Source: an uncultured Bacteroidota bacterium
Lineage (GTDB): Bacteria > Bacteroidota > Bacteroidia > Chitinophagales > Chitinophagaceae
Reading direction: 5' to 3'
DNA length: 64,000 bases
Assembly (NCBI GenBank): GCA_903877645.1
Contig: CAIRES010000026.1
Coordinates: 1 to 64,000 of the forward strand
The notes beneath the pieces were generated by a model. It was not told the DNA's origin. It searched no databases and was given only the letters and a program-made list of their open reading frames with translations. This document shows positions 10,183-19,340 of the stretch, in pieces. The translations under genes and the position numbers were made by a program. Position 1 is the first letter of the stretch, and each line of letters starts with the position of its first letter.

Positions 10183-10203
10183 CTATCTACTATCTACTAT
10201 CTA
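10183..10203. repeat. Short tandem repeat, three units of CTATCTA, of the AGTAGA(A/T) family
   Basis: Three perfect heptamers CTATCTA end 7 nt before the dcp stop codon. Read on the minus strand, the tract and its flanks closely resemble the repeat at 33655-33690. Confidence 0.8.
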
Positions 10204-10210
10204 CTAAAGA

Positions 10211-12358
10211 CTATTTACTAAGCCCCCTGTTCTTCAGCATCGGCTTGATGTCCGGTGCGTGGCCACGGAAGTCGGCAAACATCTGTGCCAGGTCCATCGT
10301 GTTGCCACGGCTCAGGATCATATCCCTGAAGCGCTGTCCGTTCTCACGGGTCAGGCCGCCATGTTCTTCAAACCATGCATACGCATCATCATCCAGCATT
10401 TCGCTCCATAGATAGGCGTAGTAACCTGCCGAGTAGCCATTGCTCCAGATATGCAGGAAGTAGCTGCTGCGGTAGCGTGTAGGCACCTGCGGCATATCCA
10501 GGTGGGTGATCTTCAGTGCTTCTGCTTCAAATTTGTCCACATCCTGCAGCGGCATGCCCGGTGCCAGTGTGTGCCATTTCATGTCCAGCGATGCTGCCGC
10601 CAGTATCTCCGTAAGGCTATAGCCCTGGTTGAAGGTGGCTGCTTTCTTTATCTTGTCTACAAGATCTTGCGGCATTGGTGCGCCTGTCTTGTAGTGCGTT
10701 GCATAATGCTTGAACACATTAGGCTCGCTCGCCCAATGCTCGTTGAACTGTGATGGGAATTCCACAAAGTCCCTTGCAGTAGCTGTGCCGCTCAGGCTTG
10801 GGTATTGCTGGCTCGCAAACAGGCCATGCAGGCCGTGCCCGAACTCATGGAACATAGTAGTGGCATCGCCAAAGCTGATGAGCGCCGGCTGGCCCGGTGC
10901 AGGCTTCGTGAAGTTGCAAATGTTGTAGATCACAGGCTTGGTACCCAGCAGCTTGCTCTGGCCTACCATATTATCCATCCATGCGCCACCGTTCTTGTTG
11001 TCGCGCTTGAAGTAGTCGAAGTACGCCAGCGCCATAGAAGTGCCGTCTTTGTCGATCACCTCAAACACCCGCACATCGCTGTTATATACCGGCAGGTCTT
11101 TGCGCTCCTTAAACGTGATGCCGTATAGCTGCGTAGCAGCATACATCACACCATTCTGCAGCACATTCCATATCTCAAAATAGGGCTTGGTCTCGCTTTC
11201 ATCCAGGTTGAATTTCTCTTTACGCAACTGCTCCGAGTAAAAATCCCAATCGCAGGGCTGCAACTGAAAGCGTTCTTTTTGCTTATCAATAAGTGTTTGT
11301 AATTCTTTCGCTTCGTTGGCAGCATTGGCAGTAGCCGCAGGCACAAGCTTGCCCAGGAAGGCCAGCACAGCCTCCGGGTTCTTCGACATCTGGTCTTGCA
11401 GCGTCACAGCAGCAAAGTTGGGCTTGCCCAGCAGCTTCGCCTTGTCGGCCCTTATCTGCGCCAGGCGGCTGATGGTCGCACGGGTATCATTACTGTCGTT
11501 TTTCTCTGCGCGCATCCACGATGCGTTGAAGAGCAATTGGCGTGTGGCCCTGTTGGTCAGGTATTGCAGGTCGGGCTGCTGCGTGGTGTTTTGCAGCGGT
11601 ATCATCCACTTGCCGGCCATCTTGTTGTTCCTGGCATCCTGCGCGGCAGCAGCTATCTGGCCACTGCTCAGGCCGGCCAGTTCTGCTGTATCGCCCACTA
11701 CCAGTGCGCCTGCCTTGGCAGCCGCCAGCAGTTGGTTCGTAAACTTTGCGCTCAGGCCTGCATCTTCTTTATTCAGTGCCTTCAGTTTCTCTTTAGCGCT
11801 ATCCGGCAGGTTGGCGCCCGCCATCTGGAAGTGCTGGTAATAAAATTCCACCAGCCTGTTCGACTCCGCATCCAGCTTCAGCTCTGCCCTGCGGTTGTAT
11901 ACCGACTCCACCCTGTTATAGAGGGCCGTGTTCAGGTATAGCTCATCGTTCAGCGATGCCAGCTTCGGCGCCACATCTTCACCCAGCTTCTGCAGCACAG
12001 GATCAGTATTCGCGCTGCTTAGTAGATTGAATACTCCGTTCACACGTCGCAGTATCTGCCCGCTTTTTTCGAGGGCTACGAGGGTGTTCTCAAATGTAGG
12101 TGGCTCCTTGCTGCCTGCAATAGCCTGCAGTTCATCCTGCTGTTGCTTGATGCCGGCCTCAAATGCCGCCTTGAAATCGCCGCTCTTGAGGTGTGCAAAA
12201 TCTGCCACCTGGAAGGGCAGCGTACTCGGCTGCAACAGCAGGTTATTGGCCGATACCGATGAATCTGTACCCGCCACAGCCACCTTGGCCGTATTGTTAC
12301 CGCAAGAAGACATAAGTGCTATTGAGGTGATCAATGATAATGAAGAAATGATTTTCAT
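10211..12358 (-). CDS. dcp: M3-family peptidyl-dipeptidase / oligopeptidase A-like lipoprotein
   Basis: This is a zinc metallopeptidase of the M3 (thimet oligopeptidase) family that cleaves short peptides. The zinc motif HEFGH is at residues 504-508, in the characteristic FHEFGHGLHGLF context. The length of 715 residues fits a Dcp-type enzyme with a leader. Its N-terminus has a lipobox (IALMSSC, Cys about 19), so it should act in the periplasm or at the outer membrane rather than in the cytosol as in E. coli. The start is ATG 12358. The 311 bp upstream of it contain the left end of the integrative element, which was apparently inserted next to the dcp promoter region. Confidence 0.9.
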   Translation of the reverse strand: MKIISSLSLITSIALMSSCGNNTAKVAVAGTDSSVSANNLLLQPSTLPFQVADFAHLKSGDFKAAFEAGIKQQQDELQAIAGSKEPPTFENTLVALEKSGQILRRVNGVFNLLSSANTDPVLQKLGEDVAPKLASLNDELYLNTALYNRVESVYNRRAELKLDAESNRLVEFYYQHFQMAGANLPDSAKEKLKALNKEDAGLSAKFTNQLLAAAKAGALVVGDTAELAGLSSGQIAAAAQDARNNKMAGKWMIPLQNTTQQPDLQYLTNRATRQLLFNASWMRAEKNDSNDTRATISRLAQIRADKAKLLGKPNFAAVTLQDQMSKNPEAVLAFLGKLVPAATANAANEAKELQTLIDKQKERFQLQPCDWDFYSEQLRKEKFNLDESETKPYFEIWNVLQNGVMYAATQLYGITFKERKDLPVYNSDVRVFEVIDKDGTSMALAYFDYFKRDNKNGGAWMDNMVGQSKLLGTKPVIYNICNFTKPAPGQPALISFGDATTMFHEFGHGLHGLFASQQYPSLSGTATARDFVEFPSQFNEHWASEPNVFKHYATHYKTGAPMPQDLVDKIKKAATFNQGYSLTEILAAASLDMKWHTLAPGMPLQDVDKFEAEALKITHLDMPQVPTRYRSSYFLHIWSNGYSAGYYAYLWSEMLDDDAYAWFEEHGGLTRENGQRFRDMILSRGNTMDLAQMFADFRGHAPDIKPMLKNRGLSK

Positions 12359-12541
12359 TTGTTTGTTTTAGTGTGTTCAGCCGGCAAGGTAATGAATAAT
12401 CATAATGCTTTGGGTATCCCTTTTAGGGAACTATGAAATCTAACCAAAAATAAGCAATCCCAAAAACATATTGGTAATCAATCATTTAGACAACCATTAA
12501 GTTAGGTGCAGTTATACCTGCTTATGTCCTTTTCTGTTGTT

Positions 12542-12563
12542 TTTGTTACTCCCTTGTTACCCG
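12542..12563. repeat. Left attachment site of the integrative element (two TTGTTAC words)
   Basis: The 12-bp CCTTGTTACCCG at 12552-12563 is repeated exactly at 19610-19621. Next to it, TTTGTTACTCCC (12542-12553) occurs inverted at 19536-19547. A weaker match TTATACxxxxxTTATG precedes both ends. It lies 107 bp upstream of the integrase start, the normal place for attL. The rest of 12359-12669 shows only AT-rich spacer and possibly the promoters of dcp and the integrase. Confidence 0.6.
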
Positions 12564-12669
12564 GCTTTTTCGAGAAGGTTCATGAACGTTCAGGAACCAA
12601 ACGAAAGCCTTTAAGCCGCTGTAATTTTACACGGTTAAAGGTATTATCAAACCTTTAAAAAACAAAACA

Positions 12670-13821
12670 ATGGGCGTGCATTTAAGAGAGAAAAAGCTGG
12701 AAACAGGTCAAATATCATTTTATCTTGACATTTATCACAATAAGAAACGCTGGTATGAATTCCTCGACATTCATATCAGTAAAAGTCGCCCTTCACAGCA
12801 GGACAAAGAAAAAAAGCGGTTGGCACAGGAGATAAGAGCCAAGCGGGAAAATGAATTAATTGTACAGGACAACGGCCTTATGGATAAGGTAAAGCGGAAA
12901 GCCGACTTTGTGCAGTGGTTTGAGCAATATATTACATACAGGAAGCGTCTTAATAAATGTAATACAGCCACGTTAAAGCATTTGAGAAATTTTGCAGATG
13001 AAAAGCCTCTGTCATTTAGCGCAATAACACCGGAATTAATTAAGGAGTTCATGATGTACCTGCTTACAAAGGTTGGCGAGAATACGGCAGCCGATTATAT
13101 CAAAAAGCTCTCTACTGCCCTTGAGGAAGCGGTAAGGCAGGATATAATTATGCAAAACCCGATACGCAAAATTCCTCGCCATGAGCGGATAAGACGAACA
13201 GCTATTTATAGAAACTCCTTTACATTGGATGAGTTACAGTTATTGTCAGATACCCCTTGCAAGATAAAGCCGCAGTATAAGCAAGCGTTCTTGTTTTCCT
13301 GCTTTACTGGTTTAAGGTGGAGTGATGTTAATCCCCTGCGGTGGACGGAGATAATCACAAAAACAATAGATGGTAAAGAGGAATGGTTTCTTTACTTCAA
13401 GCAGGAAAAGACAGAAGACATCGAATATTTGCCCATATCCGGGCAAGCGATAGTCATACTAAAGGAGCGGAAAGAGGAAATGACGGACAACGAAGAAAAA
13501 AGCCCTTATGTATTTCCACTCGTTAAGGAACCCGACCCTAAGAGAACCGTAATGAATGCTAAGGTAAATGAGGCACTGAAAAAGTGGGCAAAAGCGGCAG
13601 GCATTGATTCCAAACGTATGCACTTCCATAGCGCCCGCCATACCTTTGCAACTAACGTGCTGGAAAATAGTCCGGACGCAGACCTATGGACGGTATCGAA
13701 ACTGCTTGGACACAAGAGCATTAGTGCCACACAGATATATGCCCATGTAAGAGACAGTAGAAAAAAAGCGGCAATTAATGGATTGCCTATGCTAAAAGCA
13801 GTATCCCCCAAAGCAGCGTAA
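12670..13821 (+). CDS. Tyrosine recombinase / site-specific integrase
   Basis: This is a 383-residue phage-type integrase of the Bacteroidota kind: an N-terminal arm-binding domain (residues about 1-90), a SAM-like core-binding domain (about 100-185) and a catalytic domain. The catalytic residues are visible: Arg216 in TGLRWSDV, His320 and Arg323 in HSARHTF, the LGHKS motif, and the nucleophile Tyr357 in QIYAHV. It would integrate and excise the surrounding 7-kb element. Its start, ATG 12670, lies 107 bp inside the left repeat. A terminator follows 49 bp after the stop. Confidence 0.93.
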   Translation: MGVHLREKKLETGQISFYLDIYHNKKRWYEFLDIHISKSRPSQQDKEKKRLAQEIRAKRENELIVQDNGLMDKVKRKADFVQWFEQYITYRKRLNKCNTATLKHLRNFADEKPLSFSAITPELIKEFMMYLLTKVGENTAADYIKKLSTALEEAVRQDIIMQNPIRKIPRHERIRRTAIYRNSFTLDELQLLSDTPCKIKPQYKQAFLFSCFTGLRWSDVNPLRWTEIITKTIDGKEEWFLYFKQEKTEDIEYLPISGQAIVILKERKEEMTDNEEKSPYVFPLVKEPDPKRTVMNAKVNEALKKWAKAAGIDSKRMHFHSARHTFATNVLENSPDADLWTVSKLLGHKSISATQIYAHVRDSRKKAAINGLPMLKAVSPKAA

Positions 13822-14259
13822 AAAATTGCATGTGGAGGTCGAATAAAAGATAACCTTCTCGGACAGTACCAAAAAAGTGGTGAGCAAAAGTTCACCGCTT
13901 TTTTTAACGCAAAAACAGACGTTACAGACGTCAAATAGCCGTAAGAACAGCAGCAAATAATGAAGGACAGCTTTTTAATGGATTATACAATAGGGAACTG
14001 GAAAATCTGCCAATAAGATAATAGATGAACCAAGAAACATAATATGAGTTAGAATTGTTGAGCTGCCAAAAATGTGAATTGTTTGATTACATTTTGTGGC
14101 ATTATTTATCCAAATGCTTTAATGAATGAGTTAGATTACATACAACTAATTGTGCGAACCTGTAAAATGTTTTATCTTAAATGACTATGCGATAACTGAG
14201 ACTAATTCCACACTATTAGGTAAAATACGGCATCTTCTATTGGTAGAAATAATAAATAT
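13822..14259. other. Gene-free spacer between integrase and cargo operon
   Basis: Apart from the terminator at 13871-13905 I see only short frames (the longest fewer than 20 codons with a start) and AT-rich sequence. A GACGTC word at 13928-13933 partly resembles the TGACGTCA sites upstream of the cargo operon. Confidence 0.6.
13871..13905. terminator. Terminator after the integrase gene
   Basis: AAAAAAGTGGTGAGC and GTTCACCGCTTTTTT pair as a 15-bp stem (one G-T pair, one mismatch) with a 4-nt loop, followed by a T run. Confidence 0.75.
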
Positions 14260-14757
14260 TCATTTGTTCACAATTTCTCTGTAATATATAAAAACCATTC
14301 TTGTAGCATCAGCGTTTTCGAAATTATTAAGCAACTCAAGACCTTGGGTAAACCCTGATGCATTTTCCTTAATTGTTTCAATGGATTCTGTTATTGAACC
14401 AGATCCTTCTTTATCCTTTTTTTCGGTTGTCTTTATTACCAGGTCTAATGTCACTATTGATCCATTAAAGAAAGTATTTGCCTGAGATTGGGCTTTAACC
14501 TGGGCAACACGGTTCATGGTTGATTCACTGGTGTATTTGGCTTTCTCAAGCGAAATAACTGAGATAAAATACTTATGGTCATAATCATCCACCACCTTTA
14601 CACCCTCAAATGGTTTGGCGGAATACATGCGCTTCACAAAACTGGCAAGCGATGTTTTGTCGGAGTTGAAGGACTGGGCATTTGCTATAACGCAAATTAA
14701 TAGCAAGCAAAACGTTGCTCCACAATAAATTAATTTACTCTTGATTCTGATATTCAA
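14260..14757 (-). CDS. Small exported protein, last gene of the element's cargo operon
   Basis: The protein has 165 residues, with a signal peptide (CGATFCLLLICVIANAQS) cleaved near residue 28. The mature part has an alpha/beta pattern with a TTEKKDKEG hydrophilic loop and no motif I can name. The middle segment (STMNRVAQVKAQSQANTFF) loosely recalls the AxxxAxxxAxxxA helix of LPP20-type domains. No ATG precedes the signal peptide: the frame opens at 14769 and the first usable start is TTG 14757. The gene overlaps the end of the upstream gene by 23 bp, so translation is probably coupled. Function unknown. Confidence 0.7.
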   Translation of the reverse strand: MNIRIKSKLIYCGATFCLLLICVIANAQSFNSDKTSLASFVKRMYSAKPFEGVKVVDDYDHKYFISVISLEKAKYTSESTMNRVAQVKAQSQANTFFNGSIVTLDLVIKTTEKKDKEGSGSITESIETIKENASGFTQGLELLNNFENADATRMVFIYYREIVNK

Positions 14758-15286
14758 TATAAGATACTTTTAGTTTTTCCAATATATCAGAGGTCATTCT
14801 CATTACTAATGAGCCAGAATCTCCTAACGTGATTTCATTTTTCTTTTCATCTACGTAATAATAAGTAGTGAGAAAATAACCTCGGATGTCTGATGGTAGT
14901 AAATTTTCTGAAAATTCTTTCGAATAAGCAATCAAAAAAACTTTGGCTGGATTATCTAAGTGCTGTTGTAACTCCAGTGCAATACCAAGTTCAAGCATTA
15001 CATTCGGATTAAAACCTGTAATGTCAAAAATTATTGCATAGGCACTGGTCATTCGTTCACGTATGGACGTAAAGACTAACGATCCAGAAGTAGCTCTAAG
15101 TCTCGAGTAAAATAATTTTGGACATTGGGTATTAGGATGATTTTTATAATAACTTTCAAGCCGTTTTTGAACTCGCTTAACTATTTCATTTATTGCCCTA
15201 ATACTAATTTTATTTTTGTCTTTATCCCCCTGCCCTTCAGTATTAACTGTCCAAGAGTATGCTCCAAATATTTTAATATAATCCAT
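14735..15286 (-). CDS. Cytosolic nucleoside-deoxyribosyltransferase/TIR-like domain protein
   Basis: The protein has 183 residues and no signal peptide, unlike its operon neighbours. The core is a Rossmann-like alpha/beta domain: a first strand IKIFGAY, then residues 83-104 containing AIIFDITGFNPNVMLELG. The motif D88-x-T-x-x-N-x-N-V-x-x-E99-L-G is that of nucleoside 2-deoxyribosyltransferase-like and some TIR-like nucleotide hydrolases, where the Glu is catalytic. The following strand KVFLIAYS and the DIRGYFLTTYY segment complete the fold. Several defence systems use such domains as NAD+ or nucleotide-degrading effectors. Here the substrate is unknown and the assignment rests on the motif only. 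ATG 15286; a 106-bp gap separates it from the upstream gene. Confidence 0.7.
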   Translation of the reverse strand: MDYIKIFGAYSWTVNTEGQGDKDKNKISIRAINEIVKRVQKRLESYYKNHPNTQCPKLFYSRLRATSGSLVFTSIRERMTSAYAIIFDITGFNPNVMLELGIALELQQHLDNPAKVFLIAYSKEFSENLLPSDIRGYFLTTYYYVDEKKNEITLGDSGSLVMRMTSDILEKLKVSYIEYQNQE

Positions 15287-15392
15287 TTTCAGTTCGTTTG
15301 TAGTATATATTATACGTTATTATTTTGAGAAGAACCATTCATAGCATTGGGTGTCTATTAACAGCATTATCCAGCAATTATCAATTTTTATA

Positions 15393-16757
15393 TTATTTTT
15401 TTGTATAAATTTTATACTCCTTAATTCTCTTTATCTCATCAAGGGTTTTGCTGTCATTAATGAGATACGTAGCGGATATGCCACTTGGATCAGTCAAATT
15501 ATTAAAATTTAAGACAATATTAAAAGATGAATTTAGAATAATATAACCGATTAATTCCGTTTCCAAATTAGGATAATCAGTCTTGGAAATTAATTTTATA
15601 GCCTGATCATTTCGAAAATCGCCATAATTATATCCTCCTTGTTTGACATTTAAGGAAACATTTGCCACAAAGATATTTGTTTGTCCACATCTTCGTAAAG
15701 GCAATTCTTTATAATATTCCACATTGAAAGGTCTTGGATTTCTGTAGAAATAAGGTCTACTACAAAATTTACCAACGCCAGCTCCATTTAATGGTGAAAA
15801 GTGGTACTCCATCTCGTCATTTACACTTTGTAGAATAACTGGTCGAAAATAGTCATCGCAACTTTCAGAAATTACATAATTTCGTTCATTTGTATAATCA
15901 GTTTCTGCTGGCACGATATCAACATATGTTCGTTTCGTGACGCCATCATCAATAGTGAAATATTGTAATGAATGAACAAAATATAGCAACAATTCTTGCA
16001 TTGCAATTGAGCTATTATAATTTCTCAAATAATACTTGCCATATATTTTATTTTCATTTATTAATACAACTGTGTAAATAGGCTTTTTCAATTTTATATA
16101 ATCTGATGCCTCGACTTCTGTCATTGAAATTGCACCGAGCGTTTTCTGAAAATATGATTTATAATTTTCGAAATTCTTGTTTAACTTCACGTTTACCCTT
16201 AAAGGTATTGTCCAAATATTACTATTGTCATTATTTGCCTTTGGATCGCTTGGGGAAATATCAAAATCAAAGGATTGATCACTCATATTTTTCAATGCAG
16301 AGCACATTGCAGAAATTGCCTTGGATTCTGACTCTTCATTTAGTTTTTGTTGTGCAATATTAAATACAAATAAACTGCCTTTAAACTCGGCATTCACACC
16401 CTTGCTTTCACAAAAGCTGGTGAACTTTGTTACAGAAACAACGGTTTTTAGTGTCATGGCAAAACCGCCAGCAGGTATTTCCACCTCAGAAACTACATCA
16501 TACTTCTGAATATTACCATTGGAAATAGACACAATTTCATCTTTAACTAATTTCTCATTTAATATTTCGGTTTTTGATGAAATAAAAGCGCCAAAGGCTT
16601 GTTCAATTGCTGATAGCAATGCACTTTGTGTAGCTTCTTCTTTTGTTTTTCCTTGACCGCTAACGACAAGTGTTACGGTTTTGTCGTCTTGTGCAAATGA
16701 TTCATTGAATGGCAAGCAGATTAATAATAAAGCAGCAATAATAATTTTGTAGCCCAT
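15393..16757 (-). CDS. Exported protein with LPP20/FlgT-N-like N-terminal domain
   Basis: The protein has 454 residues, with a signal peptide ending SFAQD (about residue 23). Residues about 28-110 show VSGQGKTKEEATQSALLSAI followed by EQAFGAFISSKT, then LVKDEIVSISNGNIQKYDV. This pattern (G-x-G-x-x-x-x-E-A-x-x-x-A-x-x-x-A-I-x-Q-x-x-G, then S-x-G-x-I-x-x-Y) is that of the FlgT N-terminal/LPP20 domain of periplasmic assembly proteins. The remainder (about 130-454) is beta-rich and unassigned. It follows the CsgG-like gene by 10 bp in the operon. I infer a periplasmic or outer-membrane complex with the neighbouring exported proteins; what the complex builds is unknown. Confidence 0.75.
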   Translation of the reverse strand: MGYKIIIAALLLICLPFNESFAQDDKTVTLVVSGQGKTKEEATQSALLSAIEQAFGAFISSKTEILNEKLVKDEIVSISNGNIQKYDVVSEVEIPAGGFAMTLKTVVSVTKFTSFCESKGVNAEFKGSLFVFNIAQQKLNEESESKAISAMCSALKNMSDQSFDFDISPSDPKANNDNSNIWTIPLRVNVKLNKNFENYKSYFQKTLGAISMTEVEASDYIKLKKPIYTVVLINENKIYGKYYLRNYNSSIAMQELLLYFVHSLQYFTIDDGVTKRTYVDIVPAETDYTNERNYVISESCDDYFRPVILQSVNDEMEYHFSPLNGAGVGKFCSRPYFYRNPRPFNVEYYKELPLRRCGQTNIFVANVSLNVKQGGYNYGDFRNDQAIKLISKTDYPNLETELIGYIILNSSFNIVLNFNNLTDPSGISATYLINDSKTLDEIKRIKEYKIYTKK

Positions 16758-16767
16758 GTGTTAAATT

Positions 16768-17814
16768 TCATCGTGTAAATATGTTATTGTATGTAATTGA
16801 CTTTGGTTTATTCTTAGCAAACTCTGTTGCTACCTCACGGTAAGCATTTACCTGCATCTTATCCAGTTCCAAGTTTCTTTGTGATTGGTTGTTCCTATAC
16901 TGATCATCACGCTTTGATTTATCCTCAGCAATACGGATACTTTCCTTTTGAAAGGCTATTCGATCTTTGTATTTCTTCACCTTTAAATCCCATCTTGCTT
17001 TGGCATCAGCCTTTAGTTTTGCATCAATTGAGCTGATCAATTTTGTAATCTCTGGTTGGTAAGCTGCCATTGGATCAATGGTGGTGATTATTTCACTTAC
17101 CTGTTCAGCCCCTTCTGAATTTTGCTTTGCTGCCCACTTCGCCTTAGCCGCATTTAATTTTGTTTTGGCATCTGCATCTATTTTATCCTGATAGACCTTT
17201 ACAAGTATATCAAGGCATTTAAAATAACAATCCTGACAAACATCAGGCACCAATGAAAGATTGTAAATAGCTTCATCGTATTTACCCTGTTTAACCAAAG
17301 TGTTGGCATCTTTGATGAGGAAATTGCAGTTGGTTGAATAGTAATTGATAATCTTATTTTTACCCTCTTCTAAAAAATATTTTATTTCTTTATTCTGAGT
17401 ATTAATTGTTTTAAATGCTTCGATAAATGCCTTGTTTTCATTGGTTCCAACACCTTTTAGGCTCACAGTTACATTAGAGAATATAGTGCTGTTAATAGCA
17501 TCCCCAATCATTAATATTACTTCCACATTTTGCGCCACCATCTGTGGTGCAGCAGGAATAATATCCTTGCTAACTACATTAACCTTAGCGGTGATAACAA
17601 ACCTTGGATTTACTTGGCTACCACCCATGCCATTAATACTGGTCATCTGTGTGAGCTTTGTTTCCAGCATTTGTTTTGCCTCGGCGGGTACTCCCAAATT
17701 ATCTGGTAGATATGTGTTGAGCACAATACGACCAAAGTCATCCAGCTTAACCTGTGCATTTGCCTGTAAAATAAATGCAGCAATAAACAGTAATGTTGTC
17801 AAAATCCATTTCAT
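16768..17814 (-). CDS. Exported CsgG-like plus TPR/coiled-coil protein
   Basis: The protein has 348 residues, with a signal peptide (MKWILTTLLFIAAF... ending ANAQ). The N-terminal about 130 residues (RIVLNTYLPDN, then AKQMLETKLTQMTS, RFVITAKVNVV) have the strand-helix order of CsgG/LpoB-like lipoproteins. Residues about 165-260 look like one or two TPR-like helical hairpins (ANTLVKQGKYDEAIYNLS), with a Cys-x-x-Cys-rich turn (VPDVCQDCYFKC). The C-terminal 80 residues are a charged helix, probably a coiled coil. It is spaced 6 bp after the DUF6175 gene. These similarities are by pattern only; the name is provisional. Confidence 0.7.
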   Translation of the reverse strand: MKWILTTLLFIAAFILQANAQVKLDDFGRIVLNTYLPDNLGVPAEAKQMLETKLTQMTSINGMGGSQVNPRFVITAKVNVVSKDIIPAAPQMVAQNVEVILMIGDAINSTIFSNVTVSLKGVGTNENKAFIEAFKTINTQNKEIKYFLEEGKNKIINYYSTNCNFLIKDANTLVKQGKYDEAIYNLSLVPDVCQDCYFKCLDILVKVYQDKIDADAKTKLNAAKAKWAAKQNSEGAEQVSEIITTIDPMAAYQPEITKLISSIDAKLKADAKARWDLKVKKYKDRIAFQKESIRIAEDKSKRDDQYRNNQSQRNLELDKMQVNAYREVATEFAKNKPKSITYNNIFTR

Positions 17815-17820
17815 GATAAA

Positions 17821-18777
17821 TTATTTTTCACCCAGTACAATAATTGCTTCCCCAAGCCCTCTGGTCATCAGTTTTACCTCATAATTAAAAGGTGCCGCTT
17901 TCAAATATTTTTGTAGTCCTTTTGCAAATTGCCCTGCATCAATTGCATTATTGTTTGAATCATACAGGGGAATGCGTACTTGCTCAAATTTGATTTTATT
18001 TTCACTGGCATCACTCATGTTAAACCTACCATTCACTGTGTTCTTTTGCATCCACTTGTTAATATGAACAGATAATTCTTCTCCATTTACCTCAGTTTCA
18101 AGGTTCTTATCCCATGTGTTCCAACGTTTAACCGTTAATAGTATTTCCCTTCCATTTGTCATTATATCATCAAAGTGCTTCTGCAATTGAGCAACAAACG
18201 GCTCAATATTGGAAAGGACAGCATTCCGCAATAAAACTGGAACAATATCAGTGTTGTTCTGGCTACCAGTACCAGTTGATGATGCAATGCGCTTGCTGGT
18301 ATAGGTATCAAATGCTTCCAGAATAAACGACACCGACTTACCTTGATCAGTCTTATTTACCTTCCACCATATCTGAATGATAATGTCCGCTTTTGCTTTG
18401 TTCTTTAACCTATCCAATGGGCTTTCCGCAAGGGATGAACTTGACATGTTGCTTGTAGTCATGTTATCTTCAGCACTTCTTGCCTCAATTGATTTTAGCT
18501 CCTGTTCCGCATCTTTCAAAGGGAAACCACGATCAATCATAAGGGCACCAATCTTACTAATTACTTGTCCAATTTCATTATCTTCCTGAAAAGCCTGTTT
18601 GTAATTGGGTACTTTTTGTTTGGTTCCTTGATTATCAAACTCGGTCATAAAATACCTTTGCTCACACCAGTTGTCACTTGGCAAAATCATAAGCGTAGGC
18701 TTCTTCGCTTGTCCAAATACACTTGATGAAAAGACAAATAATGCTACAGCCGCTAATAATAATTTTACCTTCCTCAT
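17821..18777 (-). CDS. DUF6175 family exported protein
   Basis: The protein has 318 residues, with a signal peptide ending VFGQ (about residue 23). The mature N-terminus (KKPTLMILPSDNWC, then YFMTEFDNQGTK) and the central AKADIIIQIWWKV segment match the DUF6175 family as I remember it from Bacteroides genomes. The protein probably has an LpoB/CsgG-like lobe and acts in the periplasm. No enzymatic motif is seen. It is the second gene of the operon, 2 bp after the first, and was probably co-selected with the FlgT-N-like and CsgG-like genes that follow. Confidence 0.75.
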   Translation of the reverse strand: MRKVKLLLAAVALFVFSSSVFGQAKKPTLMILPSDNWCEQRYFMTEFDNQGTKQKVPNYKQAFQEDNEIGQVISKIGALMIDRGFPLKDAEQELKSIEARSAEDNMTTSNMSSSSLAESPLDRLKNKAKADIIIQIWWKVNKTDQGKSVSFILEAFDTYTSKRIASSTGTGSQNNTDIVPVLLRNAVLSNIEPFVAQLQKHFDDIMTNGREILLTVKRWNTWDKNLETEVNGEELSVHINKWMQKNTVNGRFNMSDASENKIKFEQVRIPLYDSNNNAIDAGQFAKGLQKYLKAAPFNYEVKLMTRGLGEAIIVLGEK

Positions 18778-18779
18778 AA

Positions 18780-19274
18780 TTAAAATCCGTTGTTGAGTGA
18801 CTTGATAATTTGTTGCTCTTCCAGGTACTTCCTCAATTCATTTCTTGATACTGTTACCTGATATACCTTCCAGTTTTTATCGGCAATAATCTTTGGTATA
18901 GTTGTTTCTGTTGCAGAATTTCTGGTAAAATTCACCCACTTGCCTTTTTTACTCCAAAAGCTGCGCTCTATATTTTTAAACTTGTTCTGATCATCCAAAT
19001 TACTTAGCAATGGCGGTTGTGTGGTACAACCATTAGTACCAGCAATGCCCGAATAAAGCAATGCCCTAATTGCATCTTGTCTTGCTTGGTCAGGATTGTA
19101 CTTTGCACCTTTCTTTGTATCCCATATTTTAATGGTAACATAACCATCTGTTTCAAGCGAAACACATTCTGTCTGATAGCTTCTTTTGTCTGCAACTAAT
19201 GAAAGCAGAAAGGCGCTGCATGTAAAGACAATTAAAATGCTAATTCTCCTAAGTTTATTATTCATGATATTCAT
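18780..19274 (-). CDS. Exported or membrane-anchored protein, first gene of the cargo operon
   Basis: The protein has 164 residues. An N-terminal hydrophobic segment (ISILIVFTCSAFLLSLV) is either a signal peptide or an anchor. The mature part contains DQARQDAIRALLYSGIAG, an LPP20/FlgT-type helix, and ends in a charged helix (NELRKYLEEQQIIKSL). Two close start codons exist (ATG 19274 and 19265). The region 70-135 bp upstream carries three TGACGTCA palindromes and a 9-bp inverted repeat, so this is the promoter-proximal gene. Function unknown. Confidence 0.7.
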   Translation of the reverse strand: MNIMNNKLRRISILIVFTCSAFLLSLVADKRSYQTECVSLETDGYVTIKIWDTKKGAKYNPDQARQDAIRALLYSGIAGTNGCTTQPPLLSNLDDQNKFKNIERSFWSKKGKWVNFTRNSATETTIPKIIADKNWKVYQVTVSRNELRKYLEEQQIIKSLNNGF

Positions 19275-19340
19275 CCTTATAAATCATTCATATCTGTTAC
19301 GGCTTCCCATAATAACGCTCAATGTACAATTTTTTCAAAT

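Noticed and set aside
10183-10203. Tandem heptamers considered as a CRISPR-like array
   Set aside because: No spacers and units of only 7 bp; no cas gene in the window. No CRISPR array was found anywhere.
13506-13934. 142-codon minus-strand frame over the end of the integrase gene
   Set aside because: The integrase catalytic residues are encoded here on the plus strand, and the frame crosses its terminator.
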